DNA of 55,162 bases, from the NCBI GenBank assembly GCA_026954325.1, contig JAIXKK010000098.1, forward strand, positions 1 to 55,162. Reading direction: 5' to 3'. Shown in pieces: positions 50,317 to 55,162 of this stretch; position 1 is the stretch's first letter, and each line of letters begins with the position of its first letter. The notes under the pieces are model-generated. The model ran no database searches. It worked only from the letters and a program-made list of their open reading frames with translations, and was not told where the DNA came from. The DNA is from Bryobacterales bacterium (GTDB taxonomy: Bacteria; Acidobacteriota; Terriglobia; Bryobacterales; Bryobacteraceae). Made by a program: the position numbers and the translations under genes.

Positions 50317-52695
50317 ATGGCGGCATCCGGGCCGGCAAAGGGTACCACTGCATTCGCAGCGCTCGCGGCGGCGCTCGTGACTACCTATTTTGCCTTCGTT
50401 GTCTTTGCCGGCTGGATCATTCTGCAATATGGCGTCAAGACAACCGAGTTCGGATGGCAGGCGCGGCATCTTGGCGAGGCCTCTTACGTCTCCTCGGTCA
50501 CCGAGCACGGCCCCGCCGATGGGATACTGAGTCCAGGTGACCGGATAGCCGCTCTCAACGGAGATCCCGTCTTATCGGAAGGCAACCTGGGATTATCGCT
50601 GCGCTCCATTGCCGCCGCCAGCCTGTACACGGTGCGTATCGTCCGGAACGGCGCCACGCGCGAACTGTGGCTGCGCAGCCGGACGCGAGCCGGCTTTTCG
50701 TTTTTCGAGGAGCGGCTCCCCCTGCTCGGGTCGAGTCTCATCATCTTCTTCGCCGGCCTGGCGCTGCTGCTGAACTGGAACAGCCTGCCGGCCCGTCTCG
50801 GCTTCGTCAGCGCCATGTGCGCGGCGCTGCGCATGGGAGCATGGGCGATTCTCCCGCTCAGCACCTTTTTCCGCCCGCAGGAATTCCACCCATACTTCGT
50901 GTTCTGGTGGCCTGTCGCATTCAGTCTGCCACTGGCCTTCCATGCGGTTCTGCGGTTTTCTCCGAATCTGACGCCTGCGATACCCTGGCGAGTTCTGTTG
51001 TGGGGGATGTATGGGGCCGCAGGGACATTTGTCCTGACGCTGCTGATGACGGGCGCCGTTCCGGCTCCCGTGCCGGAAGGGATCGCGTTCATCCATTGGG
51101 ATCATGTGGAGTATACCCGGCCGTCTCTCCTGCTTGTGCACGGAGTTCCGCTGGTGCTGTCAATAACTGTCCTGTTCAGCGGCTTCTGGGTGTGGAGCAT
51201 GCTCCGCGGCGAAACGGATTCCGGCTGGAGGCGCCGCATCGAGTGGCTGGCGGCCGGCGGCATCTTTTTCGCCGTCCCGGGAGCGTTTGTCGAAATTCTT
51301 CAATGGCAGGGGCTGGGACAGGGCGCTGTGAGGGGAGGGTGGCTGCCGGCGCTGCTTGCGGTCTGCTTCACCTACGCCGCTACGGCCGAATATCTTCTCC
51401 GTCCCGTCGGCGTGCTTCGAGGATTCGTGGGGGCCTTTCTGCCGGACCGCTACTTTCTCCCGCTGGACCGCAAGTACTTTCCACACGAAGCCAAAGTGGA
51501 GGAGGACCTCCGCCAGGTGGTTCTGGAGATCGAATCCTGCAAACAGGTGGAAAGCCTCACGTATGTCCTGACTCACGGGCTCGAGAGGGCGCTGGGTCCG
51601 GAAGGGGTGGCCATCAATCCGGAAGTCCCGATGGAAGAGATGCTGGAACTAGGCCCGAAGACGAACGGACAGGCCTACACGCGAAGGGAAAAGCGGCTGA
51701 TCGGCAAGGCTCTCGGCAAGTTCGCGTTGATGCAGCACAGCGTTCCCCAGGCGAGCGCGCCCGCGCCGCCCGGCGCCGAGTCCGCCAATCTGAATCTCTT
51801 GAGAGAGTGCCCTGCCTGCGGCGCCTGCTACGGCAGTGACACGGTACGCTGTCCGGCTGACAATGCCGTCCCTGTTCTCACACTCCCGATCGAGCGGGTC
51901 ATCGAGGGAAAGTATCAGTTGGAGCGGCTTGCCGGGAGGGGCGGAATGGGCGCCGTATATGCGGGCCGGGACCTGCGGCTGAATCGACGGATCGCCATCA
52001 AAATCATGCTGAGCGAGTTGTTCGGCCACGAAAAGGCGCTCCAACGTTTCGAGCGCGAAGCGCAGGCGGCGGCGCGGCTGAACCATCCCAATGTGGTGCA
52101 GGTCCACGATTACGGACCTATCGGCAGGATGGGCGCGTTCCTGATCATGGAATACGTTGAAGGCCGGAGTTGGCGGGAGGAATTGGACACCGGCTCGGGT
52201 CCAATCCCGCCGTCGATTTGCCATCCCTGGATCGCGCAACTGCTCGATGGCATCGAGACGGCTCATGACGCGGGGATCGTGCACCGGGATTTGAAGCCGG
52301 AGAACCTGATGCTGGCGGACCGCGGAGACGGCAGCGTGCAACTCAAGATTCTCGACTTCGGCCTGGCAAGAATGCAACTGCTCGATTTCTCCCGCGAGGA
52401 ACGCCTTTCGATGGGTGTTTCCACCATCGGGACCGTGGGATACGTGCCGCCCGAGCAATTGACCGGCGGCAACGCCGACCAGCGCAGCGACATCTACGCG
52501 ATCGGGCGCATCATCGTCGAAACACTGACTGGGGCGCTGCCGGAAACGGGTGTCGAAGGCATCGAAAAGCCTCTCGCCGCGGTTCTGCGGCGCTGCATTG
52601 CCGTGGACAGGGAAGCGCGCTATGCGAGCATTTCCCAACTCCGGTGCGAATTGATGCCGCTGCTCGAAACGATGGGGGCCGCGTGCCAGGGTTAG
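50317..52695 (+). CDS. Membrane Ser/Thr protein kinase with N-terminal PDZ-like domain and cysteine cluster
   Basis: 792 residues with an unusual domain order. A first transmembrane helix (about 12-36) is followed by an extracytoplasmic PDZ-like domain (about 45-125, ADGILSPGDRIAALNGDPVL). About seven helices follow (about 133-365), then a cytoplasmic linker with a four-cysteine cluster CPACGACYGSDTVRC (C498, C501, C504, C512) that looks like a zinc ribbon. The kinase domain (about 528-790) is complete: GRGGMGAVY (540-548), K562 in AIKIM, HRDLKPEN with D658, DFG at 680 and a GTVGYVPPEQL activation-loop end. It should be active. The N-terminal half could sense a peptide or an envelope signal. 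No phosphatase is adjacent. Confidence 0.9.
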   Translation: MAASGPAKGTTAFAALAAALVTTYFAFVVFAGWIILQYGVKTTEFGWQARHLGEASYVSSVTEHGPADGILSPGDRIAALNGDPVLSEGNLGLSLRSIAAASLYTVRIVRNGATRELWLRSRTRAGFSFFEERLPLLGSSLIIFFAGLALLLNWNSLPARLGFVSAMCAALRMGAWAILPLSTFFRPQEFHPYFVFWWPVAFSLPLAFHAVLRFSPNLTPAIPWRVLLWGMYGAAGTFVLTLLMTGAVPAPVPEGIAFIHWDHVEYTRPSLLLVHGVPLVLSITVLFSGFWVWSMLRGETDSGWRRRIEWLAAGGIFFAVPGAFVEILQWQGLGQGAVRGGWLPALLAVCFTYAATAEYLLRPVGVLRGFVGAFLPDRYFLPLDRKYFPHEAKVEEDLRQVVLEIESCKQVESLTYVLTHGLERALGPEGVAINPEVPMEEMLELGPKTNGQAYTRREKRLIGKALGKFALMQHSVPQASAPAPPGAESANLNLLRECPACGACYGSDTVRCPADNAVPVLTLPIERVIEGKYQLERLAGRGGMGAVYAGRDLRLNRRIAIKIMLSELFGHEKALQRFEREAQAAARLNHPNVVQVHDYGPIGRMGAFLIMEYVEGRSWREELDTGSGPIPPSICHPWIAQLLDGIETAHDAGIVHRDLKPENLMLADRGDGSVQLKILDFGLARMQLLDFSREERLSMGVSTIGTVGYVPPEQLTGGNADQRSDIYAIGRIIVETLTGALPETGVEGIEKPLAAVLRRCIAVDREARYASISQLRCELMPLLETMGAACQG

Positions 52696-52732
52696 GCGCA
52701 GCGGCAAATCAGCGGGCAGCGTCGCTAGCGGT

Positions 52733-52990
52733 GTGCAGGTCATGGCGAAGGTGACGCCATCCGCTGCGTTGGCTGGGCCGTGGAGCAGCAGACGCATCCC
52801 GCGGGTGGCGGAAGGCGCACCAGTCGACGCCGGCGATCTTATCAGACCACGGCTGCTCTTCCACGCGAAGAACTGTACAAAGCACTGTACGGGCTCACCC
52901 GTCAACCGCGGCGATGCAGATCTTCCGGTACCGGCCAACTTGGCGGAGGGGTGCGGAAATACTACTGCCGGCCAAAGATTCTGAGGCTCA
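52733..52990 (+). pseudogene. Second broken four-helix-bundle (S23-like) protein gene
   Basis: Fragments of the family occur in three frames: VQVMAKVTPSAALAG at the start resembles the usual LQVWxKAHxLxLAVY; TTAALPREELYKALYGLTRQ is found in a second frame; and back in the first frame VPANLAEGCGNTTAGQRF followed by a stop matches the strongly conserved SIPANLAEGCGR segment. At least two frameshifts separate them. It is unrelated in position to the copy at 28.7 kb but decayed in the same way. Confidence 0.7.
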
Positions 52991-53575
52991 TCAAGCCCGT
53001 CGCAGCGCGGGGCCGATGCCTGGCGGATTGTAGAGAAGCAATTTCCAACTCCTCGGGGGATCGAATAACCGAGCGCCACATCGCGGGAGGCGAACTCGCG
53101 GTTGTTCCTCCGTCCGCCGGGCAAGCGGCCTGGGTCATTTTCGAAGTTCCCCCTCGAGGGTTTGCCCAAGGGTATCGAGATCCTCGTTGCCGGTATAGTC
53201 GACGATGGACAGGGCGGTGATGGGACGCCCTCCCATGGCGTATTCAGGGCGGCCGCGTGTTTGGCGGCGATCATTTGACGATGAGGAGCAGGCGGCCGGG
53301 GGCGAAATCGGGTTGTTCGGGGCTTGACGGTGCTTCTCCCACGGCAATTGCAATGTGAGGTTGCGATGCCGCGGCAACTCATGCTCGATGAGTGGGAAAT
53401 CCGGAGCCGCGGACCGCGGGGGAGTCAGGAAGAGAGTTGGGAGGCATGTCGGACTGCTTGACGTCCGCTTTCATGTCGCACACCCTCGACCCAGGGACAA
53501 GTGGCTCCTTTGTGGCGGCGCGTGGCGGGAGTGCTAGGTTTTCCGGCGGATTTCGCTAGTAAGAGCAGGCGCATT
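52991..53575. other. ~585-bp region without a recognised gene
   Basis: No open frame with family motifs. A minus-strand stretch near 53150-53240 (ITALSIVDYTGNEDLDTLGQ) has protein-like character but no recognisable family and is bounded by poor sequence; it may be another gene relic. No promoter for the following gene is obvious. Confidence 0.4.
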
Positions 53576-54556
53576 ATGACTCCCAAAGAATACGCAGAGA
53601 AGTATTGGAACCTGGAGGTTTACCTGGTTCCCCCGAAGGTCCCGTCATACCCCGAGATTCTGGTGCATCCGGCGGCGAGCGTGTACTTCGCCAAGCGGTC
53701 GCTCGCTGGAATCGGCGATGCCGTAGCCAACGCCATTGACTCCGCAATCTCCGATGATCACGGAGTCTGGTTCCGCACGCGGGTGGCGAGTTACCGGCTG
53801 GGGCCCTCTTATGAAGACAAGAACAATGACAATAAGTTCGATGAGAAGGCGGACCATGCCTACCGCGACGACCTTGATAACGCCGCGGGAGGGCACAAGG
53901 ACATCAAGATCAAGGTCAAGCGAATTGACGGGACTATTGAGACCCGGAGCTTCGGAACGTATCGCGACATGATGTACGCCGCCACGACGCCGTTTTCGGG
54001 GAAGGGGTTTCCGGAAGAGGCGCAGATGGCGTTGCAACTGCGGTACCGGTATCAGAAGACCACGTTCACCCTCGCTCAGTTTGCGTCCATGCATTTCATC
54101 GGCCTCGACTGCAACGGGTTCGTCGGAGGCTACCTGCGCCGGCGAAACGATGCGGCAAACTGGTTTCGCAAGGAGCCGGACCCGAAAACAATGATCGGCC
54201 CGAGCATGCCCATTCGGGCGCTGATGGGCCCCGAGGACAAGTACTACACTTCGATGAGCGACTTCAAACCTCCGGGATTGAAATGCCTGCTGTTCGGCAT
54301 GTGTACGGACAACGGATACGTGCTGGATAACGATGGCGCCGGCGGGGTAGGCCACATCATGATCACTGAGCCGAACACGATGAAGAAGGACGGCGACCAG
54401 ATTCTGGTGGATGTGGTGGAATCGACGGCCCTGGAAGACAGAGGGCTGACGATGGATCAGTACCGGATCAAGGGTGTCAAGAAGGGCACAAAGGGAGTTT
54501 TTGAAGTGACGCGCTATGGGACGCCGCTTAACGTCCGCATCCGGGAAGTAGATTGA
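53576..54556 (+). CDS. Hypothetical NlpC/P60-like cysteine peptidase or amidase
   Basis: 326 residues with no signal peptide. The motif FIGLDCNGFVGGYL, with C179, resembles the LDCSGFV nucleophile motif of NlpC/P60 enzymes, and GVGHIMITE with H260 resembles the GHxGIY histidine strand. The rest (WNLEVYLVPPKVPSYPEILV, an acidic EDKNNDNKFDEKADHAY segment, MYAATTPFSGKGFPEEAQMA) is not recognised. NlpC/P60 domains cleave peptidoglycan or other amides. It stands between pseudogenes and may be a recent arrival. The ATG before TPKEYAEKYW was chosen over a longer frame with no similarity. The fold call is tentative. Confidence 0.65.
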   Translation: MTPKEYAEKYWNLEVYLVPPKVPSYPEILVHPAASVYFAKRSLAGIGDAVANAIDSAISDDHGVWFRTRVASYRLGPSYEDKNNDNKFDEKADHAYRDDLDNAAGGHKDIKIKVKRIDGTIETRSFGTYRDMMYAATTPFSGKGFPEEAQMALQLRYRYQKTTFTLAQFASMHFIGLDCNGFVGGYLRRRNDAANWFRKEPDPKTMIGPSMPIRALMGPEDKYYTSMSDFKPPGLKCLLFGMCTDNGYVLDNDGAGGVGHIMITEPNTMKKDGDQILVDVVESTALEDRGLTMDQYRIKGVKKGTKGVFEVTRYGTPLNVRIREVD

Positions 54557-54583
54557 CGGAGCGGGTATAGCGTTCGAACTTGT

Positions 54584-54781
54584 TCACGAGGCCGACTCGT
54601 CAGAGGCGGGCGGAGCTGGTTTCGTTTCTTCGCATCGAGCCAAGGTGAGCTTTTCGATGCGGCGGAGGTTCCAGGCGGTGAAGCCTTCCTTGCGGGCGTT
54701 GCGGCCGGACACGGCTTTGCCGGCCGCGCGGTCTTCTGTCCGGCGGGCTTACGCGCATTTTCATGTTTGATTTGGCCCGAG
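54584..54781 (-). pseudogene. Frameshifted remnant of a small 'NARKHGLTA'-type hypothetical gene
   Basis: On the minus strand GQIKHENARKPAGQKTAR is followed, one frame over, by GKAVSGRNARKEGFTAWNLR, then RIEKLTLARCEE and a stop. The pattern (Asn-Ala-Arg-Lys, Gly-Pro-Lys-Thr, Gly-Lys-Ala, Arg-Asn-Ala-Xaa-Lys-His-Gly-Leu-Thr) is that of a widespread family of accessory-region proteins of unknown function. The frame change shows it is broken. Confidence 0.5.
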
Positions 54782-54963
54782 ACGGAGAGACGCCGAAGTG
54801 CTCGAATCGCGGCCAGTTGTGGAGTTGGGCGCGGAGAGAGACGTTCACGAACGGAACGGAAATCTCGCGGGAGCAGGATTTTTGGCTCTATTCGCCTCTG
54901 ACAACCTACCACCCAGTGGTTAACAGAATCGCAGGTAAGCTATTGAAAACACGGAATTCGACG

Positions 54964-55110
54964 CTACGGGTTCCGCGTTTTCCCGGAAATCTCCGGCTTG
55001 AATTGCCACCCTTCAGAGGCCATCAGCATGTGGCCGAATTACTCCCACGCGATTTCCCGGTCATCAATAAGGAGGATCGGCGCCCGACCATCTTCGTCCT
55101 CGTCCCATTC
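54964..55110 (-). pseudogene. C-terminal remnant of an acidic hypothetical protein cut by the right repeat arm
   Basis: Immediately inside the repeat the minus strand reads EWDEDEDGRAPILLIDDREI then AWE, a stop (TAA at 55039-55041), and FGHMLMASEGWQFKPEI in the same frame. It resembles the C-terminal segment of small acidic proteins with the pattern IDGREixWEEFGRML...EGWQFKLEI, possibly DUF7713; the name is uncertain. It has lost its N-terminal part at the repeat junction and carries an internal stop. Confidence 0.55.
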
Positions 55111-55162
55111 AACCTAAAAAGAGCAGTTGTCTGACTTCGCGCCGAGCGAAGTGGTTATGATT
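55111..55162. repeat. Right arm of the 52-bp perfect terminal inverted repeat
   Basis: Exact reverse complement of the first 52 bases. Contains the same hairpin (ACTTCGC 55134-55140, GCGAAGT 55146-55152). It truncates a different gene remnant from the one at the left end, so the shared sequence is the repeat itself and not a duplicated gene. Confidence 0.85.

Noticed and set aside
51649..53382. A 577-codon minus-strand open frame
   Set aside because: It is mostly antisense to the kinase domain, which has complete catalytic motifs; the frame itself has no motifs.

Overview
The window is GC-rich bacterial chromosome. Its mix of gene families points to an acidobacterium of the Solibacter/Bryobacter type (inference from gene content only). 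These include Tat- or Sec-exported hydrolases and sulfatases, a DUF5117-type zinc metalloprotease, a DUF4159 protein, a CocE/NonD hydrolase, a mannonate-dehydratase-like enolase-superfamily protein, a NrfD/FeS/multihaem cytochrome module and a PDZ-plus-transmembrane Ser/Thr kinase. Housekeeping genes (eno, gpmI, rlmH, accD, tsaB, rpsA, an HU gene) show that it is chromosome and not a plasmid or phage.

Layout. 0-1 kb: a 52-bp repeat arm, a truncated enolase-superfamily pseudogene and a TetR regulator with a recognisable promoter and operator. 1-5.3 kb: a nitronate-monooxygenase-like enzyme, a response regulator/histidine kinase pair and a small hypothetical protein. 5.3-16 kb, minus strand: eno, gpmI, a monooxygenase-domain protein, a GT2 glycosyltransferase, a GMC oxidoreductase with its gluconate-dehydrogenase-type small subunit, then tetrahaem cytochrome, FeS protein, NrfD and a DUF2339-like membrane protein. 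16-21.5 kb: rlmH, accD, an amidohydrolase, an ABC-F ATPase and tsaB. 21.5-37 kb: exported catabolic enzymes (DUF5060/DUF4038-like protein, metalloprotease, patatin, ManD-like protein, amidohydrolase, DUF4159, a glycosidase-like barrel, a sulfatase, a CocE hydrolase) interrupted by two decayed genes at 28.7-29.5 kb. 36.8-42.4 kb: an ABC exporter pair, a lipoprotein, a GT39-like transferase, a candidate small RNA or attenuated leader, a DksA/TraR-like zinc-finger protein and pgeF. 42.4-52.7 kb: a sigma factor, an unassigned 0.5-kb stretch, then rpsA, HU, HIT, GT2, a large membrane/TPR protein, an FkbM methyltransferase and a membrane Ser/Thr kinase, all on the plus strand. 52.7-55.2 kb: a gene graveyard around one intact cysteine-peptidase-like gene, ending in the second arm of the 52-bp repeat.

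The most unusual things seen are these. (1) A perfect 52-bp inverted repeat forms both ends of the window, contains its own hairpin, and abuts two different truncated genes. It reads like the same end of a multicopy insertion element. (2) Five decayed genes lie in the accessory parts, including two separate four-helix-bundle genes and a DUF4143 ATPase broken by several frameshifts. (3) An extended -10 promoter, a structured stretch of about 90 nt and an intrinsic terminator lie in front of the DksA-like gene and look like an undescribed sRNA or leader. (4) A GMC dehydrogenase pair sits just upstream of a cytochrome c/FeS/NrfD module that has no catalytic subunit of its own. (5) Several genes have a -10 box placed so that transcription would start at or next to the start codon, suggesting leaderless mRNAs.

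No CRISPR array, tRNA or rRNA was seen by eye. Family names rest on motif recognition only; no database search was possible.
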